NCBI GenBank assembly: GCA_003864495.1
Contig: PEDN01001353.1
Location: 620,001 to 684,000, forward strand
From: Nemopilema nomurai
Taxonomy: Eukaryota > Cnidaria > Scyphozoa > Rhizostomeae > Rhizostomatidae
Length of the DNA stretch: 64,000 nucleotides
Reading direction: 5' to 3'
The notes beneath the pieces are model-generated. The model ran no database searches. It was not told the origin of the DNA and worked only from the letters and a program-made list of their open reading frames with translations. Both the position numbers and the translations under genes were made by a program. Numbering within the stretch: the stretch's first letter is position 1; every line of letters starts with the position of its first letter. Positions 50,201 to 59,917 of the stretch are shown here, in pieces.

Positions 50201-53200
50201 CGTTTGTCCGGCTGCACATCGTTTGTCCTGCTGCACATCGTTCGTTTCTCGGCGTCTCCAGATATTTCAATTATCTGCTAGCAACAGTGGCGGAGCCGTC
50301 TTTGAAGTATCACTCCTTCCTCATCCTGGATCAGTCATTTTATTCGTAAACTAATCGACTCAATACAAAGACTTACAGCAGCGCCTCTATGTTTGTTGAT
50401 TTGAGAACGGGCTTGATCACATGATGTATGGGTCTTATTTTCTATCAACTCTTGGTAACCGAGGATAATGCTCTCTCTAGGGCTGCACAGAGGTTTAATA
50501 TTCCAGCGAAGAAGAAAGTCCGGAGCCCCGGGGGACAGTACAAGCCTCACACTGAGATGGCACAGGAACACGAGGAGGAGAAGCAGCTGTTCCCCACCAA
50601 CTTCTGTCGCTGCCTGAACCGGACACCCCCTTCCAACCCACCGGGCCTGTTCAAGTACATGGGACGAAGGGTCGATGGCAAGGTATGCAGTCTTTAGTTA
50701 GTTAATTTCATTGCTTGCCAACTGATTGCCTCTTGATCGAGACCTGTGACTCGATTATTGCGTCTAGTTTAGCTGTCGTATCCCGAAAGTTTCCCCTTCT
50801 GAAAGCTTGTATCTTGTTGCACAGTGCACTCTCTTGCATGCATTCCTTCAGATACAACCATCTTGGCCCATTAATCCTCGCTTCTCCGCTCCATAGCAAT
50901 GCCATTTATAGAGTTATTTATGATGTTTGACAATCCTTGACTTTCCCTCTACCACCTTTGGATCTTTTCCATTGGGTGTTAAAACTCGGGTTTCTCTGCC
51001 GTGTTGGCGAGCCTTTCGTCAACGCCCATTTTAATTGGTTTTGTAATCTTCATATGGCAGTTTATCCGAAGCTATTTCTTCTCGGTACCTGCATTTTGCA
51101 ACAGGCATTTTTTTACGTGTGTTAGACAATCTCTTTCTGAATCTGCTGTAGAAGGATTCGTCACAAAGCCCGTTTTTAGATATTGTCAGCCAAATTTTTT
51201 CTGCCTCTGCGATTGATAAATCAAAGACAATTCCATTTAAACCCGTTTTTTATGTGGTTGACCAATGTTTATTTTTTCATTTGGTTTCTACTTGTCAAAG
51301 ACGTGTTGGTACAAGGGATTTTCACTTCAAGTTGACAATTTTGTTGACTGCAAAACAAGTTAAATGTCCTGGGGGATCAACAAGTTCCTTAGAGAAAGGG
51401 GCGGATTTCTGTGGACAAAAAGGAGTCTGTTCTGGCTCCAGGAAGTAATATAGGATATAACGATACTCTTTACAACCTTCTGAGTGGATATAGCTACTGT
51501 TTTCCAAGACTTGAACGGATTTAATCATCTTGCTGTTAGCATACTCTTGCAGAATGGTTAATCCATCAGGTTTATGGATCGTGTCAAGCTGTCCGTTTGG
51601 TTGTTGTTCCAAAGTTATTACAGATTAATCCTGTTTTATCAACCCACTTTGTCATTTCTAATGACACCCCCTATGCAATAATCTTCTATTCAACAAGAGA
51701 AAGTCCAAAATTCTAATTTGATTTAAGTGAAACGATACTTTATTAAATTTCCGATACAGCGATTAGGATTTGGTTTTCCCGTATTGAGTTTATTGACCAC
51801 AGAATTCTTATTAATTAAGTACCACTGTCCATCCGGGTGTGGACCTCCCAAGAGGGACGAATGCCCGCTTGCTCTCGAAACAGCATGCGACTTTGATTGG
51901 CGCTCGGTCACATTTTTAACCCGCTTGGATATTCATTTCTGCTTTCTTGCCCCATTTCCCCTTTTATTTTTACTGACTTTTTCAGTTTTCAACAAGTTCT
52001 TTTTTTGCATCCAGGTCAAAATTATGCTCCGCATCGCCTCGAGCCCGTCCGACAATGGCAGCTCTGTTCCGCTCCTCCGTGTCGACCAGCGAAGAAAGCA
52101 AGTCACTCTTTCTGAACCAAAAGACAAGGAAGATGAAACCTTGAAGTCACTGGGCCTTTCCTCCGCTCCGAAAATGTTTACTTTTGATGCGATTTTTGAG
52201 TCTTCAGCGACGAAGGTAAATGAAAAAATTATGTATCAATAATATTTTAATCAAGTATCAATTGTGTACCAAAATGTGTAGTAATTGTCAGGTATCTTTT
52301 ATAGCTTGGAAGTTAAGCGGTATTATAAGCCATTGTTCCTTTTTCACAGATGAAAAATGTTGAAACAAGATGCCATAAATGCGACTATAAGCGCAGTCTC
52401 TTTCTGGTTTTGTTGGTTCTTAATGATAATAAATTGCCTCTTTCAGACCCAGGTTTGCTCTTCGTCACTATTGGACGTGCTTCATGCTGTCATCAACGGG
52501 GGAGACGGATGCCTCCTTGTCTATGGTGCAAGTGGCCTAGGCAAGAGCAACACGATGATTGGAAGGGACGACTCCACTCAGTCGCTCGGTGTCATTCCGT
52601 GCGCGGTCTCGTGGCTATACAATTTAATTGAAGATAGTAAACATAGGTGGGTAAACTGCGTTTTCAGGTCTGATTTAACCGATGGAAAGCCTTCTTATTC
52701 GCGTGGTTTCTGGATTATAGAGCAGAAATATTATCGATATCACCTACTGGCCCCATTTCCTCACGTAACTGCAACTATATTCCGCTGCTTTATCTGCCAA
52801 GGTCTGCCATTTTGTTTATAACGTGTGTCATTTTGTTTATACCGTGTGCCATTTTGTTTCCCATCTAGAACGGGTGCTCGATTCTCTGTTCGTGTGTCTG
52901 CTGTGGAAATCGTGGGAAGATCGGAGAACTTAAAGGACCTTCTTTCGGAACAGGCATCAGGTTTGTATTCCTCGTGAAGTCTTTTTTCAAACTTGAGTTT
53001 TAAGCTCCAGTTCTGTAGCACCAATCTTAGACTTACTCCTTAGTCTAGTTTGTGAGTCCTGTTTCACTCTTTCATTCCCACTTAGGTGAGCTTGATATCT
53101 TCTAGGACTGCAAAGTTATATATTTCATGGGTTCTTCTAGTATTACCTCTTGTAGAAAGTAGTATTTTGGTGACTATCGTTATCAATTATGATACAGTAC

Positions 53201-56200
53201 AATTCTGACAACCCATTTTTTGACTCATTTAGGAGCCAGCAGTACCAGCAGTAATGGCACATCTCCTGGGATTTACCTGAGGGAGGATCAAACTGGTGGA
53301 GTTCAGGTGGGAATTCATTCTAACAACACCCTTCATTTTCTCTCTATTTACAAATGCAGTGACGTGTTTGCTTCGCTTGCCTTCTGCTTTCTCGTGTTAT
53401 CAACAGCTCTCGTGGTATCGTATCATTCACTGCGTGCCTTCATTTCCAACAGCTCTCCAACCTGAGTGAACTGCGAGCACCCACTGCGGACAAAGCATCT
53501 TTCTTTCTGGACGCTGCGCTGGCGGCACGAACCAACGTGCCTATGAACTGCAAAGGTAGGCAGATCACAATCGCCACCTTAAATATTAATCGAAGGATAC
53601 AGTGGATCATGGAATGATCGGGTTTGTTTCCCAGAAAGCTGTAGTTTCAGCCGGGTACTTTATCACAAAGCTAGTCTCCAAGGAGGCAGCTCACAATTTC
53701 GCATTTTAGGGCGAACCCTCGTCAGAACGTTGTTTAGCACTATTCCAATTCAGCATGAAGCGCTTATAAGAGAGAAAGAACAACTGTTTTCCAGCCTTAT
53801 CCCTTAGTTCCGTAACACCCTAGCAGATTTGTTGGAAACTAGCTACCTTGCAACGGCTGCCAAATGTTTGAGCATAGTTAAACATTGGATAGAGAATCAG
53901 TCGAGAATCAGCTGTGCACCTAAAACGTGCATTTCGAAAGGGTTTAGATCAAAACAAAACATTGCAAAGTATCTGGATGGCCACTGAACACGCCAGAGTT
54001 GCCTGTTTATCTGGAAGTACAACTTCGCTTGTGTCCAAAAGATAGATACTTCAAAGCTGCCATGTTGTGTTGCTCATTCAGCGAAACTTCTATTTGTGGC
54101 CTAGGCCTTACATGAATTCCGACCGCAGATTTTCATACATGTGCAATGGCATTCTTCTCGTGCCTTTATTTCCGATGAACTCTTTGAATTTTACCAATTT
54201 TAAAGAGATCTTATTCTTACTGATCCTTTTCTCTTTCTAGTCAAAACTTTGTTATGTTTCTATTCTTAGTTCAGTCCAAGTTTCCGATCAATCTTGATTC
54301 GCTTCTTGTATTGCTCTTTGCGACCCCAATCTTCTAGCCTTTATTTGCATTCACCGGCTACCTCAAATCTGCTTAGTATGGAGATTCTAACCTACAGACT
54401 TGGTTTAATCCCCTGATTCCCAAAATATCAATGAATGTGCTGCAACTCTTTAATTCGATCGCTGTCAGGCAAATCCAGCAAGCGCATGTATCTATAATAT
54501 TTACATGGCTACGACGCCGTGTTCTCGCTCAACAACACAGACCTCCAGCCTTGTTTGTAAATAGCCCACGATGTCTCAAATCTTTCTTATGACTCAAATC
54601 CACTAGAAAACAACTCATCACATTAAATTTTTCTGGTAGGAAGTATGTCAAAATGGCCTTTCTCGGTGTAATGTAAGCTCACATAAAAGGACAGCCATTG
54701 CTCTTGATGACAGGGCCTCTTTGATTCTGTTTTCCGCTTATTTGTCAACTAGTACAACGAAATTGTTTCTGTTAAAGTCTTTCCAAGAATCATTTCCAAG
54801 AATTCCTATCCTTGTCTACCAAGCGCAAGGTTCTTGATAGAATCGTCAATTTGATGAATTTCTTTCATGAATCGAGAAATCAGAAGGCAGCTCGTCTAAC
54901 ATCATCTCATTTCTTTGCTTCAGAATCGCTGGATATCACAGAGCACCAAGGAAGTCACATGATTTTCACCTTGCACGTTTACCAGTATCGCATCGACAAA
55001 ACAACGGGGAGAGGCGGAGGTATGTCTTGGTCTTGTCGTTTGCATTTCGCTCTTCCATTCGCCTGCTTGCAAGCTTGCTTGTGAGTGAAGCCGCTTCTCA
55101 CCCACATTGGTCTCGTTTCAGTTCACGGGGGGCGATCGAGGCTGCACCTAATTGACCTCTCGGCCTGGCCCAAGGACTCCTTCAGCGATGGCGTGCACCA
55201 CTCTGCTCCATCCCAAGCGGCACTTGGAAAGATACTCCTCTCCATGCTGAATGGAACAAAACAGGTTTCGCACAAGTAAGTTAAATACAGACTTTGACCA
55301 TTTTAATTCGGTGCCTTATCATCCCCTCACTTTTGCTAAAATATAAATGCTTTACTCAGATCTTGTATTATGGTTGATTGTAGAGACAGCAAAATTGCTC
55401 GATTGCTAAAAGACTCAGTTGGGAATTTGACGTGCAGAACCACTATTATCAACCACGTTTCACCTGACGAAGACCGGTACTCAGAAAGCCTTGCAACTCT
55501 AGAAATGGCATCGAAGATCAGTCGTTCTAGAAGAAGAAAGAACAAGGTACATAGAAAATAGCTCTCCTTGTTTCAATGAAGCAGTTCCACAAACATTGTC
55601 ATTCCCCAAGTACAAATCTCGGCTGTTTTAACCCTAGACATGCCGGTAATCTAGGATATTCGAAATCAGGGAATAAAATAAACAAAGTATCCAACTAGCA
55701 AAGTTCTAAATGACTTTGCAAACAGAGTGATCAATGTAGAAACCTTCGATTTTATGCAAAACAAAGGTTTATGGAAAACCTTATGTTTCGTCGGCGGCAT
55801 CGGGTTTAACTGGAATTAAACATTTTAGCCTTCTTGAGACATTGAGACATTTTATTAGCTTTCATGTTTGTAGATTCAAGCGATTTTTCCAGAGGCTCAT
55901 TTTTCAATGAAAATTCCCAGGACCTTTTTTGGTATTAGCGTGGGGTGGATATTTAGCCAGCTGAAGCCTTCGAAAAGTGTCCGAATTTGTATGTTGATTG
56001 GCAGGCAAGGCATGGTTGAAGTAGAGCAACCCAGCCCAACCTGGAAATCCCCTTGATAATACAGCTACCGAAGATCGTCTGGAAATCCCATTGAATGTTT
56101 AGCCTCTTTAAAAACAATATGGCTGCCATTTAGGATTCTTTGTCGGTTTCCTAAACCTCCGTTCTCAAGTTCTTAGTGTCTTTAGTACCAAATGCCATAC

Positions 56201-59200
56201 TTTATTAATTACCAATGCATTTTTGTTTGACTCTCCACAGTATTGTAGTACAAGCTCCTCCGGTGGGGACAGCTCTTGCGACGAGGGAAAGTTGAGTAAG
56301 CGTTTGCCACGCCCACCAGCGATTCGAACATGTGGTATTGACGTAGTTACAAAGCCGGATTTCAGCGACTATACATCGAGTGCAGGAGAAGACTCTTGTG
56401 ATACTGTCATCTACGTTGGGTCTAACGGTCGAAATAGTGACCAAGACCTGACCGACAATGAAGGTCCCCCAATAGGGCACATCTCGTCGAATGCCAGTGA
56501 CATTCATCTTCCCACTTGCGTCGAAGTCGAGCGCCAGGCGTCGCCGCCTCCGGTTCCGCGGAGGGTGAACGTCGTCAAGCCGATGCCTGCTTCGGGTGGC
56601 GGCAGTCTGAGCGATGCCTCGGTGTTTTCAGACGACAACCAGAGACCGCCTTCTCCAGACGATCTTGTAGATGACGACGGTTCTCCCAGCAAAAGCAGGT
56701 CGCTAATCGGAGACTTCATTATGTCTGATTGCGAGGATTTCGACGGAAGAAGATCTCCAAATTTTGGACCGCGAATTGGGGCAATGATTGAAACGAGGGG
56801 GTGTGATTATACGCCAGAACGTCATACAGAAGACATGATGGTATCTAAAACGGAAGAATGTTTGCAAAGTGAAGACTCGGCATTGCCTGCGAGTAATGAA
56901 TTGGCCTTTGGTGAAGCAGAGGAAGATCGTATCGATTTGTGTTCCGCTATAAAATCTTCTCGAAATATGAAATGTGTTAACAAGGGCTTGAAATATGACA
57001 TGAATGCGAACGAGAAAGCCTCCTCAAAGGAAGAGGAAGTAATTGAAGTGTTTGTTGGAGAAGAGCAGAATAAGGATTCGTTGGAAGAAAACATGGAGTA
57101 CGGCAATCTAGATGATAATAACAAAAGCATTGTTTCAGAGATAATTGCCAAAACAAGGCCGAAAGTGGATTATTTTCAGCATGAAGTTGACGAAGATGAG
57201 TTGTCCTACTTGCACATGGGGCCTGTGACAGAGAAGGAGCTTCGTAAATCGGAGAGGAGGATAAAAAAGCTCCTTAAAGGGGGCCTCGTGGATGTAAGTC
57301 ACATTCACCAAAGTCGTGACGCAAACGGGGAGTCAACGAGCTACATGTCGGAGTGCGAGACGGACTATGCACGACCGGTGGTCAAATCGGCGAGAAAGGA
57401 ATCGAGCGGTTATTCATCGGCACCGGAAACCGAGAACCGGCGACGTAGAATCCAAAAATTATTTTCAAGATCGCTCGAAGCAACTGATCGAAACGCAGCA
57501 GCGGAAGCTCCGAGTGAAGAGCTGCGCGCATCGCCAAGGTCGTCTTCGCCAAGTAAACGCTTAAGCGCAGAGGAGACGAGAAGTTTATTAAAAGACTTTG
57601 TCGCGAAAAAGATTGAGCAGAGGTCACTCTCGCCCAAACCGGACGCGAACCAGGAAGGCACCTTTGTCGACCAGCCGGAATCATTTGTCCCGTCATCGTA
57701 TGCACAGGTCAGATACGTGCCCACGTGCAAAGCGAATATCACGAGTACTAAATTCTGTCGCGGGAGCTTCAGCAGCGTGCAATCGTCCGAGGCGAATTCG
57801 TTCAGCCCGCCCGCGTCCGACACGAGCTATGACAAGGCAGACACGATCAGCATGGCCTCTTATGCGGGAAGCGAGGATAGGAACGAGGTCCCAGGACTAA
57901 GTGGCGTGGCCGGACGGCGAAAGCGGAGCCCGGTGAAGATTCACTATCGATGGTCAACGGTTTTTGAAGAGGAAGAAAGGTCCAAACATGGCACTCAAAA
58001 GGCTGCTTCCAGCGTGGATAAACAAAGCTCGGAAGTGAAGCAGCCGAAGGCCGGTAAGAAGAGCGACGCGGCTGCAACACAGAGTCCGTGTAAGTCGCCG
58101 AAAGTTGGGTCGAAACTTTCCAAACAGGAGAAGAAGCGAGAGAAGTTGTTGATGAAGCAGAGCGCGGGATCCTCGCGGTCACCGAGTGCCTTGAAAGGAG
58201 GCTCGCGTTTGGAGGCGGACGAGGTTGGGAACAGCATTCAGTCCGTCAGCGGCCTAAGTGAACTGAGCGAGAGTAGTGGCATTGCCAGTAACGACAACTC
58301 GAGCCTGTCACAACACAGCATCCAGTGCAGTCCATCCGGATCAATGAGAGAGGCCCGCGTAGGGGCCGGTCAATCGCCCGTGTCACCGCGAACGCGAAGG
58401 TGGTTTTTCAGGTAGGAAACCTCTGTTGTCACCGCTAGGTTTTATAACCACTTCGCAGGAGCCTCTCGTTGCTATTAATATCAATCCTCCAGTAAATTGT
58501 TGCCTTCCTTCTTCTTGTATTTAACCCACTTTTTTTTCTTTTGGTGTTTTCGTTTCCTTCAACGTGCCAATGTTGAAAAACTTGAAAAGTGGTAATGTGT
58601 ATTTCATAAGTTTTTTGTATCTCTTTTAGTCGGAAACCCAGGTCCAGTGGCTACGTAAGCGACGGCAACGTCACAGACTCCTCCCGAGCCTCGTCACGTT
58701 CCAAAAGGCTGTTTGGCTCCAAATCGAGTAAGCATTCTACATCATAAAAACAGCACTTGTTTTGATCTCATTTACAGAGCTTATATACGGTCTTTTCAGC
58801 CTAAAGATGCCGTCTTTTCGAAATTCTCTCACGTGCAACAGCCTCTCTAAGTGAATTTGCTCCTTCGCAGAATTATCCGTTGGCAACAGTAGCGGCTACG
58901 AGAGCATGCGCACTGACAACGCATCTGGAGCAGAAAGCGCTTGTGAGCTCGACGGATCGGGCCTAAGGAAGAAAAAGAGATTTCTAGGTAAGCAAGACCG
59001 CTTTGTCGCATTGCTAAAACACCTAGCGTAGATCGTGTTTGTTCGAAGAAATATCCTTCATTTGAATCAGTGTGTTCAAGCTCTTATGGTATCGTGAATT
59101 TTGTGCATTTTGCTACACAGGATTCCGGCGACGCTCCTTGTCTGATCTTTCAAAACGAGGCAGATCAAAAAGGTCCTATTGGATCGATAATCCAGCAAGC

Positions 59201-59917
59201 GATAACGAGGGTGTAGAATACACTGTCTATCAGATTGAGGATATCGAAGGAAGGATGTCGTCTCCCCGATCAGAGGTATTTCTTTCCCATTGTTTTGCTG
59301 CCTTGAGTATCACGTTTTGCCGTCTTTCTATCAAGCTCAAGTCAATAAAAATCAGCTTCAATTCTTCCACGGACTCAAAACGGTATTTCTGTTTGAATTT
59401 CAGCGGTCAAATATGGGCGACCGGTGTAACCGAAAGCTCCTAGAGAACCATCGCCGTCGCGTCCTCGGCTTGACACAGGAAAGGTCCGACTTAGAAACAG
59501 AGCTGGACCAGGCAATGAACCGGCTGATGCTCGAAAAGGATAAATACAAGGTCATTAAAGGTAGAATTCTATATCCTGATCTTGTTCGTTTGCTAATCTG
59601 GCGCATAGCATTCTGCTATAGCAACTTTTAAGCTATAATGCATTATTGTTCATACCTTCCTACGAAAAGGGGATTGTCATAAAAGGAGGATGATTTAGAT
59701 GTTTGCTGCCAAAAAGCTCAATCGTCGAATGACCTAATAATCTGTCATTCTTTGTTTTGCAGGATCCGAAAACCTGGACCCAAATCATCCGGAGTATGCC
59801 GATGAGCTTGAGAGAGAGATTGGCCTCTTTCAGAAGCGGTTGCGCGTCTTGAAGGCGCATTTAGAACTGATTACCTGTTTCGACAAGAAAAGGCAGAGAA
59901 AAACGACTGTCATATGA
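38046..59917 (+). CDS. KIF26: KIF26-family kinesin-like protein (KIF26A/KIF26B/VAB-8 orthologue), 18 coding exons, 1581 aa
   Basis: Join of 38046-38219, 44471-44759, 47388-47532, 50481-50682, 52015-52215, 52447-52646, 52869-52960, 53233-53306, 53453-53555, 54924-55019, 55122-55275, 55384-55546, 56241-58411, 58630-58727, 58871-58987, 59121-59275, 59404-59560 and 59763-59917. All introns are GT-AG and all phases match (4746 nt with stop). The N-terminal region (1-270) has CxxC modules at C25/C28 and C85/C88. The motor domain spans about 271-631: P-loop GASGLGKS at 364-371, switch I remnant TEHQGSH at 499-505, switch II remnant DLSAWP at 537-542, and [11 protein letters not shown] at 578-588. 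The tail has the family-typical [12 protein letters not shown] and [12 protein letters not shown]; a helical segment lies near 1490-1565. From memory, human KIF26A and KIF26B are about 1880 and 2110 aa, so this is shorter. KIF26/VAB-8 proteins bind microtubules and guide cell and axon migration; KIF26B is also linked to Wnt5a-ROR signalling. They are regarded as non-motile. Family assignment is firm; the exact start and any 5' non-coding exons are less certain. Confidence 0.93.
38220..44470 (+). other. KIF26: KIF26 intron 1
   Basis: 6.25 kb intron, phase 0, gtaagt...ttttag. It holds AT-rich simple sequence around 38990-39150 (ATC/ATT-rich, with a small inverted repeat around catgataatta), the degenerate atcgctattgct repeat, and chance open frames up to 135 codons (39579-39986, plus) that match nothing I know. 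Confidence 0.75.
41264..41370. repeat. Degenerate repeat of atcgctattgct within KIF26 intron 1
   Basis: atcgctattgct occurs at 41268, 41323 and 41349, with a related gatcgataatgct between the last two. Simple-sequence character and no coding signal. Confidence 0.6.
44471..44759 (+). CDS. KIF26: KIF26 exon 2, aa 59-155
   Basis: The acceptor is a pyrimidine-rich tract ending ttttag|GTC and the donor is AAAT|gtgagt, so the exon enters in phase 0 and leaves one base. It starts with [20 protein letters not shown], and the second CxxC module follows (C85, C88, then LLKREA at 94-99). The rest is a polar linker. An alternative acceptor at 44485 (ttaacag|) is closer to the coding core but would break phase with exon 1, so 44471 was chosen. 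Confidence 0.88.
44760..47387 (+). other. KIF26: KIF26 intron 2
   Basis: 2.6 kb, phase 1, gtgagt...tttcag. Its last 170 bases hold the candidate internal promoter. Otherwise nothing recognised. Confidence 0.8.
47221..47390 (+). promoter_or_regulatory. KIF26: Candidate internal promoter in front of KIF26 exon 3
   Basis: A perfect 16-bp palindrome with a CRE core, TCTGTGACGTCACAGA, lies at 47221-47236. A TATA-like box, TATAAA, lies at 47275-47280. About 110 nt after it comes the in-frame ATG at 47390 of exon 3. A transcript from here would skip exons 1-2 and encode a protein lacking both CxxC modules, starting MAAPKAVV. The arrangement is visible in the sequence; promoter activity is inference. 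Confidence 0.4.
47388..47532 (+). CDS. KIF26: KIF26 exon 3, aa 155-203
   Basis: Acceptor ctctttccatttcag|CA; donor GCCAA|gtatgt. It takes one base from exon 2 (T+CA = Ser) and leaves two. It encodes an Ala-rich segment ending QAAAAFFAK, which continues as [12 protein letters not shown] in exon 4; this resembles the AAxFFARAAQKL segment I recall from vertebrate KIF26. An in-frame ATG at 47390 in good context could serve as an alternative start if the candidate promoter just upstream is used. Confidence 0.85.
48040..48260. other. CpG-rich island inside KIF26 intron 3
   Basis: About 220 bp with roughly 25 CpG dinucleotides by hand count, set in AT-rich intron. No open reading frame, tRNA fold or repeat was recognised. 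It may be an unmethylated regulatory element, an alternative first exon or an inserted fragment. Confidence 0.4.
50201..50243. repeat. 19-bp tandem duplication in KIF26 intron 3
   Basis: cgtttgtccggctgcacat at 50201-50219 is repeated at 50220-50238 with one change, then a partial third unit. It lies about 240 bp upstream of exon 4. Confidence 0.75.
50481..50682 (+). CDS. KIF26: KIF26 exon 4, aa 203-270
   Basis: Acceptor ctctctctag|G; donor GGCAAG|gtatgc; it ends in phase 0. It encodes a basic patch (AKKKVR, 212-217), an acidic EHEEEK stretch, then [10 protein letters not shown] (244-253) and [11 protein letters not shown] (256-266) just before the motor domain. GC content rises locally above the flanking introns, as for the other coding exons of this gene. 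Confidence 0.93.
50683..52014 (+). other. KIF26: KIF26 intron 4
   Basis: 1.3 kb, phase 0, gtatgc...atccag. Nothing recognised. The 171-codon open frame at 51727-52242 is intron read-through into exon 5. Confidence 0.85.
52015..52215 (+). CDS. KIF26: KIF26 exon 5, start of motor domain, aa 271-337
   Basis: Acceptor tttttttgcatccag|GTC; donor ACGAAG|gtaaat; phase 0 on both sides (67 codons). VKIMLRI at 271-277 corresponds to the kinesin beta-1 strand (canonical VKVxVRVRP), and [13 protein letters not shown] at the exon end corresponds to the conserved FxFDxVF element. Confidence 0.95.
52447..52646 (+). CDS. KIF26: KIF26 exon 6, P-loop exon, aa 338-404
   Basis: Acceptor gcctctttcag|ACC; donor CATAG|gtgggt, leaving two bases. 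It encodes the nucleotide-binding loop GASGLGKS (364-371) followed by NTMIG. The Walker A pattern GxxxxGK[S/T] is kept, although the usual kinesin form is [24 protein letters not shown] downstream corresponds to the helix region after the P-loop in kinesins. Confidence 0.96.
52805..52859. repeat. 21-bp tandem repeat abutting the exon 7 acceptor
   Basis: tgccattttgtttataacgtg is repeated at 52826-52846 with small changes, and a partial third copy (tgccattttgttt) runs into the pyrimidine tract of the exon 7 acceptor at 52868/52869. Confidence 0.85.
52869..52960 (+). CDS. KIF26: KIF26 exon 7, motor domain, aa 404-435
   Basis: Acceptor tttcccatctag|A; donor CATCAG|gtttgt. It takes two bases from exon 6 and leaves one. 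[20 protein letters not shown] matches the kinesin strand usually written FxVxVSFxEIYNExxxDLL, here with the family-like change to EIVGR. A 21-nt tandem repeat abuts and overlaps its acceptor region. Confidence 0.92.
53233..53306 (+). CDS. KIF26: KIF26 exon 8, motor domain, aa 435-459
   Basis: Acceptor gactcatttag|GA; donor GTTCAG|gtggga; it takes one base and ends in phase 0. It encodes a Ser/Gly/Thr-rich loop and then [13 protein letters not shown], which matches the kinesin segment L.(I/V)RED..GGV.V. Confidence 0.9.
53453..53555 (+). CDS. KIF26: KIF26 exon 9, motor domain, aa 460-494
   Basis: Acceptor catttccaacag|CTC; donor TGCAAAG|gtaggc, leaving one base. It encodes [20 protein letters not shown] and [15 protein letters not shown], the region that in active kinesins runs into switch I (GxxxRxxAxTxxNxxSSRSH). 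Only part of the canonical pattern remains. Confidence 0.9.
53556..54923 (+). other. KIF26: KIF26 intron 9
   Basis: 1.37 kb, phase 1, gtaggc...cttcag, AT-rich. It is the longest intron within the motor-domain part of the gene. Nothing else recognised. Confidence 0.85.
54924..55019 (+). CDS. KIF26: KIF26 exon 10, switch I region, aa 494-526
   Basis: Acceptor ctttgcttcag|AA; donor GGCGGAG|gtatgt. It encodes [20 protein letters not shown]: the canonical NxxSSRSHxIFTI of kinesins is recognisable, but SSRSH is replaced by HQGSH (501-505). This is typical of a divergent kinesin such as KIF26. Confidence 0.94.
55122..55275 (+). CDS. KIF26: KIF26 exon 11, switch II region, aa 526-577
   Basis: Acceptor tggtctcgtttcag|TT; donor CGCACAA|gtaagt. 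It encodes [15 protein letters not shown], where active kinesins have LxLVDLAGSE, so the switch II glycine and glutamate are absent. [12 protein letters not shown] (559-570) corresponds to the ALGNVIxAL motif. Confidence 0.95.
55384..55546 (+). CDS. KIF26: KIF26 exon 12, end of motor domain, aa 577-631
   Basis: Acceptor gattgtag|A; donor AACAAG|gtacat; it ends in phase 0. [14 protein letters not shown] (578-591) corresponds to kinesin YRxSKLTRLLx[25 protein letters not shown] and LATLEMASK follow, ending in a basic SRSRRRKNK stretch that closes the motor domain. Confidence 0.96.
55547..56240 (+). other. KIF26: KIF26 intron 12
   Basis: 0.69 kb, phase 0, gtacat...ccacag. It separates the motor domain from the tail exon. 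Nothing else recognised. Confidence 0.85.
56241..58411 (+). CDS. KIF26: KIF26 exon 13, long Ser-rich tail exon, aa 632-1355
   Basis: Acceptor tttgactctccacag|TAT; donor TTTTTCAG|gtagga. The exon is 2171 nt. It opens with [14 protein letters not shown], then [20 protein letters not shown] and DLTDNEGPP, all of which I recognise from the vertebrate KIF26 tail just after the motor. The remainder is low-complexity, rich in Ser, Glu, Arg and Lys, with many S-P sites and basic clusters such as GRRKRSPVK (near residue 1190) and [12 protein letters not shown] (near 1265). It contains no transmembrane segment or other domain I recognise and is probably disordered and phosphorylated. An upstream in-frame ATG at 56223 lies in the intron and is not the start. 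Confidence 0.95.
58630..58727 (+). CDS. KIF26: KIF26 exon 14, aa 1355-1388
   Basis: Acceptor atctcttttag|T; donor AAATCGA|gtaagc. It encodes [20 protein letters not shown] and a basic [18 protein letters not shown] recalls the SSGY motifs seen elsewhere in this tail. Both junctions are phase-perfect with the flanking exons. Confidence 0.9.
58871..58987 (+). CDS. KIF26: KIF26 exon 15, aa 1388-1427
   Basis: Acceptor tgctccttcgcag|AA; donor TTTCTAG|gtaagc. It encodes [20 protein letters not shown], which resembles a conserved SSGYES...RDSEATGSASS motif I recall from the vertebrate KIF26 tail, then a basic RKKKRFLG. Confidence 0.92.
59121..59275 (+). CDS. KIF26: KIF26 exon 16, aa 1427-1478
   Basis: Acceptor ttttgctacacag|GA; donor TCAGAG|gtattt; it ends in phase 0. 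It encodes [20 protein letters not shown] and then an acidic [17 protein letters not shown]. The RRRSLSDL stretch looks like a basophilic-kinase site (inference only). Confidence 0.9.
59404..59560 (+). CDS. KIF26: KIF26 exon 17, C-terminal helix, aa 1479-1531
   Basis: Acceptor tttgaatttcag|CGG; donor ATTAAAG|gtagaa. It encodes [20 protein letters not shown] and [10 protein letters not shown], a charged heptad-like helix consistent with a short coiled coil. Confidence 0.92.
59763..59917 (+). CDS. KIF26: KIF26 exon 18 (last coding exon), aa 1531-1581 and stop
   Basis: Acceptor ctttgttttgcag|GA; TGA at 59915-59917. It encodes [20 protein letters not shown], then [20 protein letters not shown] and TVI. 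The helix of exon 17 appears to resume here after a Pro-containing break (NLDPNHPEY). The last four residues TTVI fit a class I PDZ-binding ligand (S/T-x-hydrophobic). Confidence 0.93.

Larger units (their letters stand above)
47533..50480 (+). other. KIF26: KIF26 intron 3
   Basis: 2.9 kb, phase 2, gtatgt...ctctag. It contains the CpG-rich island at 48040-48260 and a 19-bp duplication. No coding signal was recognised. Confidence 0.8.

Noticed and set aside
51727..52242. 171-codon open frame read as a separate gene
   Set aside because: Its second part is exon 5 of KIF26 and its first part is intron read-through. A good acceptor at 52014/52015 separates them.
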